Assembly: GCF_032380675.1 (NCBI RefSeq)
Contig: NZ_JAWDIX010000001.1
Span: 620,001 to 684,000, forward strand
Length of the DNA: 64,000 bases
From: Anaerolentibacter hominis
Lineage (GTDB): Bacteria > Bacillota > Clostridia > Lachnospirales > Lachnospiraceae
Reading direction: 5' to 3'
In this document: positions 33,849-42,282 of the stretch, one piece after another
Layout of the letters: each line of letters begins with the position of its first letter
How positions within the stretch are numbered: position 1 is the stretch's first letter
Program-made: the position numbers and the translations under genes
The notes under the pieces: generated by a model
Databases searched by the model: none
What the model saw: the letters and a program-made list of their open reading frames with translations, nothing else
What the model was told of the DNA's origin: nothing

Positions 33849-33861
33849 CATAATTTACAAA

Positions 33862-33897
33862 AGAGATAACTTTTCCCGGAAGGGAGAGGTTATCTCT
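33862..33897 (+). terminator. Hairpin between the YfcC and M20 genes
   Basis: AGAGATAAC (33862-33870) pairs with GTTATCTCT (33889-33897), with an inner TTTCCC/GGGAGA helix. The T tract is poor, so partial termination or RNA processing is more likely than a full stop. Confidence 0.55.
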
Positions 33898-33996
33898 GTC
33901 TTATCCTATAGGAAATTTCGTTCTCTATGGGATCAGCCCTGGAGGAGAATGTGCCTTTTGCAGGGACAGACTTGAATGGAGAAAGGTTATATATTG

Positions 33997-35181
33997 ATGA
34001 AAAAGACAGAAATAATTGCAAAGCTGGCACAGGCCCAGGCACAAAAACTGGGGGAGATGAACGACAGAATATTCTGTTTTGCAGAACCAGGTTTTAAAGA
34101 AGTAAATTCCGCCGGCGTGCTGGAGGATTATCTGGAAGAGGCAGGCTTTGAGGTGAAGCGGGGCTTTGCTGGACTTCATACGGCTTTTCACGCCAGATGT
34201 GAACTGGGTGAAGGAATATCCGGACAAAAACTGCACATCGGTTTGCTATGCGAATACGATGCGCTGGAGGATATCGGCCACGGCTGTGCCCATCAGATGC
34301 AGGGACCTGTAATTGCGGGTGCAGCTGTTATTCTGAAAGAGGTGCTGAAGGAACATCCGGTGGTGCTCTCTGTCATCGGAACGCCTGCGGAGGAAATTCT
34401 CTCCGGCGGGAAAACGGTGATGGATGAACATGGGGCCTTTGATGATCTGGATTTTTCCGTGATGGTTCACGGAGGTTATCACACCCAGTACGACGCCCCG
34501 TCCCTGGCCCTTCGGGAGCTGGATGTGGAGTTCCACGGGATATCCTCCCATGCGGGAACGGCGCCGGAGGAAGGAAGAAACGCGCTGGAAGGCATCCTGA
34601 TGATGGAAAACGGAATCGCATTTTTAAGAGGCCATGTAAAAAGTGATGTGCGGATGAATACCATTATTAAAAATGGCGGCGAGGTAGTCAATTCCGTCAC
34701 TGCCTACGCCAAAGCCAAGGTGGAACTGCGGTCAAAGAGTGTTGCTTACCTGGATGAGCTGTACGGCAGGGTGTTAAAGATTATCGAGGGCGCTGCGTTA
34801 GCCACAGAGACAGAATATAAGGTGACGGATATTGTGCGTCTGCCGAACACGGTGGTCTGCGAAAGCCTGGCGGAACTGATGGTGGAGAATGCGGAGCAGT
34901 TTGGATGCACGAATATAAAGAAAGAACCGATGCATCCGGGTTCAACCGACTATGGAGTCGTGGGGGCGAAAATTCCGTGCGCCTGCCTGCGTCTCCCGGT
35001 GGTTCCGGAGGATTATCCCGGACATACCAAGGAGTGGGTGGAGTACGGAACTTCTGAGATTGTACATTCGTCTATATTGTACGGAGCTATGGCGGTAGCC
35101 GGAACCTGTTATGATATAGCGGCAGATCCTGCAATCTTTAAAAAAATCCGGACGGATTATCAAAATATGGAGAAGCAGTAA
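33997..35181 (+). CDS. M20 family metallo-amidohydrolase (AbgA/AbgB-like)
   Basis: Zinc hydrolase cleaving amide bonds of small substrates such as dipeptides or N-acyl amino acids. 394 residues. Motifs in order: LLCEYDALEDIGHGCAHQM (metal Asp and His; most relatives have GHACGHN), the catalytic Glu pair in GTPAEEILSGGK, MVHGGYH, the dimerisation domain starting ELDVEFHGISSHAGTAPEEG, and a C-terminal HPGSTDYG metal His region. The layout fits the AbgB/PM20D2 branch. ATG at 33997 follows GAGAAAGG at a 10-nt spacing; the frame starts earlier at 33976 without a ribosome site. Only 13 bp separate it from the M28 gene. Confidence 0.85.
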   Translation: MKKTEIIAKLAQAQAQKLGEMNDRIFCFAEPGFKEVNSAGVLEDYLEEAGFEVKRGFAGLHTAFHARCELGEGISGQKLHIGLLCEYDALEDIGHGCAHQMQGPVIAGAAVILKEVLKEHPVVLSVIGTPAEEILSGGKTVMDEHGAFDDLDFSVMVHGGYHTQYDAPSLALRELDVEFHGISSHAGTAPEEGRNALEGILMMENGIAFLRGHVKSDVRMNTIIKNGGEVVNSVTAYAKAKVELRSKSVAYLDELYGRVLKIIEGAALATETEYKVTDIVRLPNTVVCESLAELMVENAEQFGCTNIKKEPMHPGSTDYGVVGAKIPCACLRLPVVPEDYPGHTKEWVEYGTSEIVHSSILYGAMAVAGTCYDIAADPAIFKKIRTDYQNMEKQ

Positions 35182-35194
35182 GGAAGTGACAAAC

Positions 35195-36856
35195 ATGTTT
35201 GAATATGACGACAAAGCGGTAAGGGAACTGCTGCATGCATTTTCCGGCCTTGTCCGTCTCTCCGGGGAGCCGGATGGGGACAGGGGGATGCGGCTGATCG
35301 AAAAACAGCTTGAGAGCTATGGAATTCCCTGCAGGATGGAGGAAGTAGAGTGCATGGTATCCAATCCGGGCTGGGCATCCTTCACCCTGGCCTGCGGTCA
35401 GGAAGAGTATTCTTTTCCGGCGTATGTGCGCTCCTACAGCGCCAGTGTGCCGGAGGGTATCTACGCTCCTGTATTTTATGACAGCCGTTCCCATGAGGAT
35501 ATGAGCCCTCTTGAAATGGATGCATGGTACCGGGATGCAGCCGGCAAGATTCTTCTGACCGACAACTTTTACGAAGACTATGTCAAGCGGATGGAGTATT
35601 ACAAGGCGGCGGGAATATTGCATATCTGGAGGACGGAAGAGACCTACATTCACAATGAGACGGTGTGTCCGGTCTGGGGGACCGCATCCGTTGATGATCT
35701 GAATAAACTGCCCCGGATTCCTGTCATCGGAGTGACGCACAGGGATGGGGAGATCCTGCGGGAGGCTGTGAGCAGGACACAGGAAATGGGCGTCAGGCCC
35801 ATGGTCCGTCTGGCCTGCCAGACAGAGAAAAAAGCAGTGAAAGCCCTGCTGCCTTCGGTCTATCTGCCCGGTGAGACGGAGAAATACGTACTTGTGGCAG
35901 GACATGCCGACTCCTGGTTTGAGGGAGTGACGGATAATGGAACGGGAAATGCTCTTTGTGTCCAGCTGGCGGCGGCGTTTCGAAACAGAAAGTTAAAGCG
36001 TGGATTGAAAATTGCCTGGTGGCCTGCCCACTCCAATGGGCGCTATGCCGGTTCGGCCTGGTACTGCGACCAGCATTTTGAAGATCTGGATGAAAATTGC
36101 GTGGCGCTGCTCAATGTGGATTCCCCCGGCTGTATGGGGGCTGAGATTGTAGATCTGACCACCTGCCTGTTTGAGGGAAAAGCATTTTCTGATATCATAT
36201 TACATGCAACCGGCCAGAAGCAGGTGGATTATTATAAACATCCAAAGGGATCGGACTTGTCCTTTTTCGGACCGGATATACCTGTTATCATTAATTTTGC
36301 CTATAACCAGAAACCGGAAGAGCGGAAATGGGACTGTGCAGGAAGCGGCGGAGGCTGGTGGTGGCACACCACGGAGGATTCCCTTAATAAGGTGGATTAT
36401 GCTATACTGAAACGAGACACCATGATTGTCTGCGAAATGGCGGAACGTCTCTGCTGTGCGGAGCATCTGCCCTTTGATCCGGCGTGTTATCTGACACAGT
36501 TTGAAGAAGAGACAGCGGCGATTAAGGACAGCTGCGGGCCGGAATTTGATTTCGACCCTGTGGTGGACGTACTGGCCCGTCTGAAAGAGGCGCTCACCAG
36601 CATGCCGCCGCTTACAGATGAGCAGGCAAAACGTATCGGCGGTATGCTTAACAAGCTATTATATACATCCGGGGATGCCTACGGCTATGAGAATACCTTT
36701 GCTTCTCCGAAGATACCGGGGCTTCAATGTGCGCGGGATATTACCAGGGAAAACACGCCGGAAGATGTTTATCTAGGCATCAGGACGAAATTCATCCGGC
36801 AGCGAAACCGCTTTACAATGGAATGTAAAAAATTACTGCGGCAGCTTATGCAGTAA
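35195..36856 (+). CDS. M28-family metallopeptidase-like protein with inserted PA-type domain
   Basis: 553-residue cytoplasmic protein with no signal peptide. Residues ~75-225 look like a PA-type insertion. The M28 core begins at VLVAGHADSWFEGVTDNGTG (metal His and Asp), and later LNVDSPG and WWWHTTEDSLNKVD (metal Asp and His). Most M28 peptidases have a Glu-Glu pair before the GxxGS motif; here the segment reads WWPAHSNGRYAGS, so the usual general base is absent. A subfamily with HS at this point may still be active by another route. ATG at 35195 is 8 nt after AAGGAAG. A C-terminal helical region of ~130 residues follows. Confidence 0.78.
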   Translation: MFEYDDKAVRELLHAFSGLVRLSGEPDGDRGMRLIEKQLESYGIPCRMEEVECMVSNPGWASFTLACGQEEYSFPAYVRSYSASVPEGIYAPVFYDSRSHEDMSPLEMDAWYRDAAGKILLTDNFYEDYVKRMEYYKAAGILHIWRTEETYIHNETVCPVWGTASVDDLNKLPRIPVIGVTHRDGEILREAVSRTQEMGVRPMVRLACQTEKKAVKALLPSVYLPGETEKYVLVAGHADSWFEGVTDNGTGNALCVQLAAAFRNRKLKRGLKIAWWPAHSNGRYAGSAWYCDQHFEDLDENCVALLNVDSPGCMGAEIVDLTTCLFEGKAFSDIILHATGQKQVDYYKHPKGSDLSFFGPDIPVIINFAYNQKPEERKWDCAGSGGGWWWHTTEDSLNKVDYAILKRDTMIVCEMAERLCCAEHLPFDPACYLTQFEEETAAIKDSCGPEFDFDPVVDVLARLKEALTSMPPLTDEQAKRIGGMLNKLLYTSGDAYGYENTFASPKIPGLQCARDITRENTPEDVYLGIRTKFIRQRNRFTMECKKLLRQLMQ

Positions 36857-36915
36857 AATAGAAGGACAGCCCGTGGAACAATGGGCGGACCGCAAGGAAA
36901 AGGAGAGTGCAGAAA

Positions 36916-37917
36916 ATGGAGAAAAAGATTTTTGAGAACTTTAATCTGAAAGAAGAACTGAAAGAGCGCAATACAAAGAAGATGGGATGGATTCCGGTAG
37001 CCCAGCGTCCCAACGGGTCCTGGATTCAGATCCCGATTATGATTGCAACCGGTGCGAAGGACGGTGTTACCGTGCTGGCCGACGGCTGTAACCACGGGGA
37101 TGAATATGAGGGACCGGAGGCAATTGCCGACGCTTTCTATAAACTGGATACCAGTAAGATGAGCGGAAACTTCGTAGGCGTACCGGCAGTTAATATTGAG
37201 GCTTTTGCCCAGATGATGCGGTATAACACCACTGACTTTGTGCCCCTTGATTTGAACCGGATCTATCCCGGAAGCCCGGCAGGACCGATGACTGCTTACC
37301 TGTGCAATTTCTATACCGAGAATGTATTAAAACAGGTGGATGCTCTGATCACAATCCACGGCGGCGGGAACTGTGAATATCTGGAGCCGGTTGTGCTTTA
37401 CTGCGGCGAGGACGGCGAGATCGCCAATACTTCCAGAGAAATGGCGGAAGCCTTTGGTTTTAATGTGCTGTGGAAAAATATGCGCTATGACGCGGGCAGC
37501 GGCATCGAGGATGAGCATGCCTATACACTTGGAATTCCGGCCATCACTCCGGAAATCGGCGGACAGTGTACCCGTCTGAACGGCCTGAGAGAAGAGAACG
37601 TTGCGAGAGCATGCCAGGGTATCTTAAATGTACTGACCTACTTCCATGTACTGGAGGGCGAGACTCCGAAGACAGAAGAGCAGCATCACTATGATATCGA
37701 CTATATATTCAACCATCACGGCGGTGTGCATAAACCGTTGAAGAAACAGCTGGATGAAGTGAAGAAAGGGGATGTGCTTTCCGAGATCTACAATGTATTC
37801 GGGGAGAAAATTGACGAAGTGATCGCGCCGTTTGACGGTGTGGTAATCGGTTACTGGACCTATTCCGTATGCCAGCCCCATTCCTGGGTTTACATGGTAG
37901 GAAAGAAGATGGACTGA
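36916..37917 (+). CDS. Succinylglutamate desuccinylase/aspartoacylase (AstE/ASPA) family protein
   Basis: Zinc deacylase of the M14-like AstE/ASPA group that removes acyl groups from N-acyl amino acids. 333 residues. Metal and substrate residues are visible: ADGCNHGDEYEG (HxxE ligands), PLDLNRIYPG (arginine of the substrate pocket), ITIHGGGNCE (third zinc His) and TPEIGGQCT (catalytic Glu). A C-terminal biotinyl-like beta domain follows (KKGDVLSEIYNVFGE, VIAPFDGVVIGYW). ATG at 36916 lies after AAGGAGAG. It ends the YfcC-M20-M28-AstE unit, followed by a strong terminator. Confidence 0.86.
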   Translation: MEKKIFENFNLKEELKERNTKKMGWIPVAQRPNGSWIQIPIMIATGAKDGVTVLADGCNHGDEYEGPEAIADAFYKLDTSKMSGNFVGVPAVNIEAFAQMMRYNTTDFVPLDLNRIYPGSPAGPMTAYLCNFYTENVLKQVDALITIHGGGNCEYLEPVVLYCGEDGEIANTSREMAEAFGFNVLWKNMRYDAGSGIEDEHAYTLGIPAITPEIGGQCTRLNGLREENVARACQGILNVLTYFHVLEGETPKTEEQHHYDIDYIFNHHGGVHKPLKKQLDEVKKGDVLSEIYNVFGEKIDEVIAPFDGVVIGYWTYSVCQPHSWVYMVGKKMD

Positions 37918-37957
37918 CACTGTTTTAAATAGAATATGAGGTATATCAGGAAAATGG

Positions 37958-37998
37958 CGGCGGCCTGCCCTTATGGGCAGGCCGCCGTTTTGTTCTTT
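37958..37998 (+). terminator. Rho-independent terminator of the YfcC/hydrolase operon
   Basis: Perfect 13-bp GC-rich stem CGGCGGCCTGCCC (37958-37970) / GGGCAGGCCGCCG (37975-37987), TTAT loop, then TTTTGTTCTTT. Confidence 0.93.
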
Positions 37999-38066
37999 AC
38001 CACTTGCGTAAGAGGAAAAAGTCAGCTAAGCTGACTGCGCTTTGGTTTGTCTGCAAAGAAAAGGAT

Positions 38067-38537
38067 CTAGCTGTGTTCCTTGCAGGACAATTCTTCTGCT
38101 TCCAGCGAAAAGACCGATAGTTTATCCAGCATAGCGGGCGAAAAATCCCAGTCTGCTCTGCCGGTATTATGATACATAATGCACCGCAGCGCATGCTTTT
38201 TCTGGTCAGAGTCCTCTATTAAATCAACCCTTCCCTCTCCGATCACACTTTGGAATGCTGCGGAATAGCTGCAGGCGGAAGCCGCATCTTTTAACTTATA
38301 GTTTGTATCCAGCTCAAAGCCTGCGTAATGTGTATTTTTAATTAGATCTATTTTTCTGCCCTCTGCGGCGCCATGAAAATAGAAGATACGTTTGCCGTCT
38401 GTGTCTTCAAAGCCGAAGTTCAGGGGCACAATGTAAATCCTGCCGTTGTCATTGAATCCAAGCCGGCAGCAATAACAGTCTGCTATAATTTCATTGATCC
38501 TTGTACGATCTGTAATTTCTCTGTCTTTTCTTCGCAT
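38067..38537 (-). CDS. Pyridoxamine 5'-phosphate oxidase family protein (flavin-binding, NimA-like)
   Basis: 156-residue split-barrel flavoprotein candidate. It begins MRRKDREITDRTRINEIIADC, followed by the CRLGFNDNGRIYIVPLNFGF strand pair and IFYFHGAAEGRKIDLI, the flavin phosphate loop typical of NimA/PNPOx-like proteins. Later GEGRVDLIED and HALRCIMYHNTGRADWDF are common in this clostridial branch. Possible roles: flavin-dependent reduction, sometimes linked to nitroimidazole inactivation, but this cannot be told from sequence. ATG at 38537 follows AGGAGATTATT; an upstream ATG at 38567 has no ribosome site. Confidence 0.82.
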   Translation of the reverse strand: MRRKDREITDRTRINEIIADCYCCRLGFNDNGRIYIVPLNFGFEDTDGKRIFYFHGAAEGRKIDLIKNTHYAGFELDTNYKLKDAASACSYSAAFQSVIGEGRVDLIEDSDQKKHALRCIMYHNTGRADWDFSPAMLDKLSVFSLEAEELSCKEHS

Positions 38538-38569
38538 AATAATCTCCTGAATATCTATACATAACATAG

Positions 38570-39454
38570 TTATTGAATCGGCTGCCTAATCTCAGACAGG
38601 GGATAGGACTGATACCAGTCGTAGAAATCGCCGCCTTCAAAGGATACAAGACAATCCTCCCCGTCAATGATAAAATGCTGCCCGCCCTCCGTCAGAACGC
38701 TGAATTTCAGCTGTGCAAAGGGCTCACTGTTCTTATAAAAAAGAAGTAAAAAGTTTCCCTTTGAAAGAGAAGCGGCCGCAGCGGTATCATAGGAACCAGT
38801 GACGGAACCGGCAGAAAGAAAATTCAAAAGCTCTTTCATATCCTCCCCGGTAAAGGTTTTAGAAAGCCGTCCTTTTTCGTTATAAGAACCGGTAAAGCAG
38901 ACAGCCTGCTCCGGCTTTGCCTCCAGAATCTCCGGATACGAGATCCGGCCATCCTCCTCCTGTGTGATAAAATCCGTCTCCACCGGCTCATCCAGGAAGA
39001 AATAGGTGTAGAAACGGTTTTCCCGTACCGGCGCTTTTTCTGCAATCTTAAGGGGGTTCTCCCCGGTAAAGCGGCAGGAGTAAGGTCTTCCGTCTTTCTC
39101 CACATAGCTGCCATTTTCATAGAATTCCAGCCTTTGAAGTCTTGAAGTGTCCTGATAAAAATCCAGAATAAGGCTGCTGTAGCCATCCCCCTGTTTCAGA
39201 GGAAGTTCTGCAGGCTCCGCCTGTATCCGGTCACAGACTCTGATAAGATCGGAGATCGCTTCCGGGTCTTCAATTGTTCTCACCACATTGCCGTAATCCA
39301 GGTTGCAGCAGCCGGTCTCCTGCATTGCTATTTTGGTAATCTGCTTAGCGGCAAGGCCGGTAAAAGGATCTGCCGGCCGCCCGGACCTTGGGGAAGAGTA
39401 AGAATACAGGACAATAATAAGACTGTGCAGCAAAAGATAACAGCCGCCGGCCAT
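38570..39454 (-). CDS. Hypothetical exported/anchored protein with an apparent N-terminal frameshift
   Basis: Function unknown. The 294-residue open frame starts at an ATG (39454) that lacks a ribosome site. A better start exists in another frame: ATG at 39465, 7 nt after GGAGG, encoding MKKKWPAAVIFCCTVLLLSC, a convincing signal or anchor segment, but that frame stops after about 45 codons. The simplest reading is a 1-nt loss (perhaps in the CCCC near 39385 or the A runs at the start), which puts the mature part out of frame. The mature region has repeated beta-type segments with SGSYNEKGRLSKTFTGED and many Glu/Phe/Tyr residues. It overlaps nothing and ends 32 bp before the PNPOx gene. Confidence 0.6.
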   Translation of the reverse strand: MAGGCYLLLHSLIIVLYSYSSPRSGRPADPFTGLAAKQITKIAMQETGCCNLDYGNVVRTIEDPEAISDLIRVCDRIQAEPAELPLKQGDGYSSLILDFYQDTSRLQRLEFYENGSYVEKDGRPYSCRFTGENPLKIAEKAPVRENRFYTYFFLDEPVETDFITQEEDGRISYPEILEAKPEQAVCFTGSYNEKGRLSKTFTGEDMKELLNFLSAGSVTGSYDTAAAASLSKGNFLLLFYKNSEPFAQLKFSVLTEGGQHFIIDGEDCLVSFEGGDFYDWYQSYPLSEIRQPIQ

Positions 39455-39506
39455 TTCTTTTTCATCACATCACCTCCGTACGGGGTAAGAGGGTCCCTGT
39501 CAGTAA

Positions 39507-39577
39507 TATAATTTCAGTATAACATAATACCGGAATAAATGGACTTTTTTGGATTTGAACGCTATACTGAAATTATA
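39507..39577. promoter_or_regulatory. Divergent promoter region with inverted 15-bp repeats
   Basis: TATACTGAAATTATA occurs on the plus strand at 39563-39577 and as its reverse complement at 39507-39521, 41 bp apart. In both directions the TATACT serves as a candidate -10. For the cyclase gene, TGGACT (39540-39545) lies 17 nt upstream of TATACT (39563-39568). Both divergent transcripts would thus begin with the same downstream sequence, possibly a shared operator. Confidence 0.5.
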
Positions 39578-39613
39578 AATATGGATGCTATTGCTGTGAA
39601 AGGAGATGGGAGT

Positions 39614-41200
39614 ATGTATCATTGTAAGTTGAAGGTGTCGATTATCAGCCGGTCTTTTTTCATAGAACAGCAGCTGAGCAGAATAAGGCCTCTGGAGCGG
39701 TTTGAGCATATCTTTACTACCAAGGAAGTATTTACCGGCGATGAGTTGGAGAACAGTCATATCATCCTGGCCGACGGCCCGGAAAATATGCCTGCAAGGC
39801 CGGAGGGCAGCAGAATGAAGGGGTTACTCATTCTCTGTGCAGACAGGGCTGCAGTCGGCCGGATAGATGATTATATGCTGGAGCAGGCGGATGATCTGTG
39901 GATTGGTCCGCTGAACGAGCAAACGGCTAAGGCTTACTTTCGCCGGCACTTAGAATACTGGAAACTCCGGAAGGATATGGAGTTATACCAGAACTATCTG
40001 GAGACGGCGATGAACAGTATACCGGACCTGGTCTGGTTTAAGGATGCAAAGGGATCTCATCTGAAGGTAAACGACAGCTTCTGCCGGGCGGTTAATAAGA
40101 CGAAAGAACAGATCGAAGGCCGGGGACATTTTTATATCTGGGATATTCCCAGGGAGGAATATGAGCAGGGCGAATATATCTGTCTGGAATCGGAGGAGGA
40201 GGTTATCCGTGCCAGGAAAACCTGCCTGTTCGATGAAAAGGTCAAGACAAAGAATGGGCTGCGCCAGTTTAAGACCTATAAGTCTCCGCTGTTTGACGAG
40301 GACGGCAGCGTGATGGGGACGGTGGGGGTTGCACACGATGTCACAGATCTGCAGAATATGGGAAATGAGCTGGAAATCATCATGCGCAGCATCCCCTTTG
40401 CCGTACTGGTCTGTGATGAAAAGAATGTGATCATCAATGCCAATGAAAAATTTGAGGAATATTTCCATATAGATAAACAGGCTGTGGCGGGCAGACGGTA
40501 TTTAGACTGGAAGGAAGAGCAGATTGAGAATATTTCTCTGAATTCCTACAGCGGCTGCGAAGAAGCGACGGTTACCCTGGACGGAGAAGTTCACTATCTG
40601 GAAATTCACGAGGAACCGGTGATTGACATATTCCACAATACAGCCGGATATCTATATTTGTATCAGGATGTTACCATAGAGCACAATTATGAGCTGGAAA
40701 CACTGCGCAATGCCAATACGGACTTTCTGACAGGGCTGTATAACCGCCGGTATTTCTATGAATATATGACGGAGCACCGGGGACGTCAGCCGGTGGCTCT
40801 GCTCTATATGGATCTGGATAATTTTAAGGATGTAAATGATACGTACGGCCATCAGGTGGGCGATGAGGTGCTGGCTGCTGTGGCAAAGAAGATTCAGCAT
40901 ACGTTTCCTGGTAATCTGGCCGCCCGGATCGGCGGCGATGAGTTTTTGGTTGCCGTGCTGGGGGCCTGTGACAGAGAATGGCTGGAGAAGAAGGCGTCAG
41001 AGCTGATGGACGTCATCCAGGAGGGCTTTGACAGTTCCCGGATGCTGAAAGGGATTACGGCCAGCATCGGGATCGTGCAGAACACCAATCCGGATCTGAC
41101 GGTGGATGAACTGGTGAGCCAGAGCGACCAGGCCATGTATGAAGCAAAGCAGTTCGGCAAGGTGCGGTACTGCTTTTATGAGCCGGAAGACGGGGAGTAA
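39614..41200 (+). CDS. Diguanylate cyclase with PAS domains (GGDEF protein)
   Basis: Makes cyclic di-GMP in the cytoplasm. 528 residues: an N-terminal receiver-like region (~1-115), two PAS-type segments (residues ~130-260, MNSIPDLVWFKDAKGSHLKV; and ~265-370, MRSIPFAVLVCDEKNVIINA) and a GGDEF domain (~375-528) with LTGLYNRRYFYEYM, MDLDNFKDVNDTYGHQVGDE and the active-site GGDEF in RIGGDEFLVAV. The inhibitory RxxD site usually five residues before GGDEF is not seen, so product inhibition may be absent. No transmembrane segment is visible. ATG at 39614 follows AAAGGAGATGGG; the frame is open from 39539 but without a ribosome site. Confidence 0.9.
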   Translation: MYHCKLKVSIISRSFFIEQQLSRIRPLERFEHIFTTKEVFTGDELENSHIILADGPENMPARPEGSRMKGLLILCADRAAVGRIDDYMLEQADDLWIGPLNEQTAKAYFRRHLEYWKLRKDMELYQNYLETAMNSIPDLVWFKDAKGSHLKVNDSFCRAVNKTKEQIEGRGHFYIWDIPREEYEQGEYICLESEEEVIRARKTCLFDEKVKTKNGLRQFKTYKSPLFDEDGSVMGTVGVAHDVTDLQNMGNELEIIMRSIPFAVLVCDEKNVIINANEKFEEYFHIDKQAVAGRRYLDWKEEQIENISLNSYSGCEEATVTLDGEVHYLEIHEEPVIDIFHNTAGYLYLYQDVTIEHNYELETLRNANTDFLTGLYNRRYFYEYMTEHRGRQPVALLYMDLDNFKDVNDTYGHQVGDEVLAAVAKKIQHTFPGNLAARIGGDEFLVAVLGACDREWLEKKASELMDVIQEGFDSSRMLKGITASIGIVQNTNPDLTVDELVSQSDQAMYEAKQFGKVRYCFYEPEDGE

Positions 41201-41282
41201 CAGTTCTTCCAAAAGCGGACGTCATAACCGGGGAAAACCCTGCATACACTGTAGAAACAGTTGATATCAGGGTGGATTCCCC

Positions 41283-41561
41283 ATGAAGGATTATATTGAA
41301 GAGAGGGCAGTGGATATTGCCAATTACATTATCCACTACAATGCGACGGTCAGACAGACCGCCAAACAGTTCGGTATCAGTAAATCGACAGTACATAAAG
41401 ACGTGACGGAACGTCTGATGCAGATCAACCCTACGCTGGCAGGAGAAGCCAGAATTGTGCTGGATCTGAATAAGTCGGAGCGGCATATCCGCGGCGGCCT
41501 CGCCACCAAGGAAAAATATCTGCACAAGAGGGATGTTACCTCCTCCGCCAGATATTCGTAA
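41283..41561 (+). CDS. spoIIID: Sporulation transcriptional regulator SpoIIID
   Basis: Mother-cell DNA-binding protein of endospore formation. 92 residues, beginning MKDYIEERAVDIANYIIHYN, with a helix-turn-helix (TVRQTAKQFGISKSTVHKDV) and the basic SERHIRGGLATKEKYLHK tail, all typical of SpoIIID. It shows that the organism can form endospores or descends from one that did. GGGTGG precedes the ATG at 41283. A terminator follows. Confidence 0.96.
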   Translation: MKDYIEERAVDIANYIIHYNATVRQTAKQFGISKSTVHKDVTERLMQINPTLAGEARIVLDLNKSERHIRGGLATKEKYLHKRDVTSSARYS

Positions 41562-41595
41562 ACGGATCTGCTGAAACCTTCCTGTTAGAAGCAAT

Positions 41596-41633
41596 AAAAA
41601 AGGAATCTGCCGGCTAAGGCAGATTCCTTTTTT
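41596..41633. terminator. Bidirectional terminator between spoIIID and the exported protein
   Basis: Stem AAAAAAGGAATCTGCC / GGCAGATTCCTTTTTT with a 6-nt loop; A/T runs on both sides serve both convergent genes. Confidence 0.93.
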
Positions 41634-41643
41634 ATTCTTGCAT

Positions 41644-42201
41644 TTATTTTTTATTCGTTTTTAATTCCACCACTTTATGTACGGCATCGTTCTCACTTTC
41701 CAGACGATAAATGGTTACTGAATCGGGAGATAATTCCCGGCCGGTCTTTGCAAAGGTGGTTCCGCCGGAACGCCATTTGAAATTCTGCTCAATTACTACA
41801 AATGTGCCGTCTTCGTTGACTTCTTTTACGATCGACCAGTGGCAGGTGCCATGGTCCGTATATTCTTTTACGATATCGCCTACATTCGCTTCGGTTACTT
41901 TAATCAGGGTATCGTTATCAGAGATCGGAGTAGCAGAAGCAAACATATTGCTCAGGCTGGTTCCGTAAATCTCTTTATAATACTTCTTTACATAGGCAGC
42001 GCAGGAATAGGTAGAATCGCTTCCATCACTTCCGCCCGGACGGTAGATCGCATCAACACCGTTAAAGGTATCGGCCACATAGCCGCTTTTTTTTATTGTA
42101 ATTGTCTTCTCTGCTGCTGAGGATTGCGCAGAAGGAGCAATTGTCAAAGCTGTCGCAAACAACAGTGCAAAAATAGCAAAAATCTGTACTAATTTCTTCA
42201 T
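41644..42201 (-). CDS. Exported papain-fold (CHAP/NlpC-like) protein
   Basis: Secreted 185-residue protein. Signal peptide MKKLVQIFAIFALLFATALT with a probable cut after SSAAE. The mature part has a putative Cys nucleophile in YSCAAYVKKYYKEIYG, a His in GTCHWSIVKEV and a polar third residue in VVIEQNFKW: the Cys-His-Glu/Asn order of CHAP or NlpC/P60 cysteine peptidases that cut peptidoglycan. The domain is short and the similarity is by pattern only. It has its own promoter. Convergent with spoIIID. Confidence 0.65.
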   Translation of the reverse strand: MKKLVQIFAIFALLFATALTIAPSAQSSAAEKTITIKKSGYVADTFNGVDAIYRPGGSDGSDSTYSCAAYVKKYYKEIYGTSLSNMFASATPISDNDTLIKVTEANVGDIVKEYTDHGTCHWSIVKEVNEDGTFVVIEQNFKWRSGGTTFAKTGRELSPDSVTIYRLESENDAVHKVVELKTNKK

Positions 42202-42253
42202 GGTCCGGGATACCTCTTCTGTATATTTATTCTTCTGTATCAGTTATGAAGAT

Positions 42254-42282
42254 ACTATAACAGGAAATGTGACAAAATGCAA
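42254..42282 (-). promoter_or_regulatory. Sigma-A promoter of the exported CHAP-like protein
   Basis: On the minus strand: TTGCAT (42277-42282), a 17-nt spacer and TATAGT (42254-42259), 52 bp before the ATG. The remainder of the 42202-42563 gap is AT-rich, holds TATAAT at 42410-42415 for the esterase side, and shows no gene. Confidence 0.6.
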
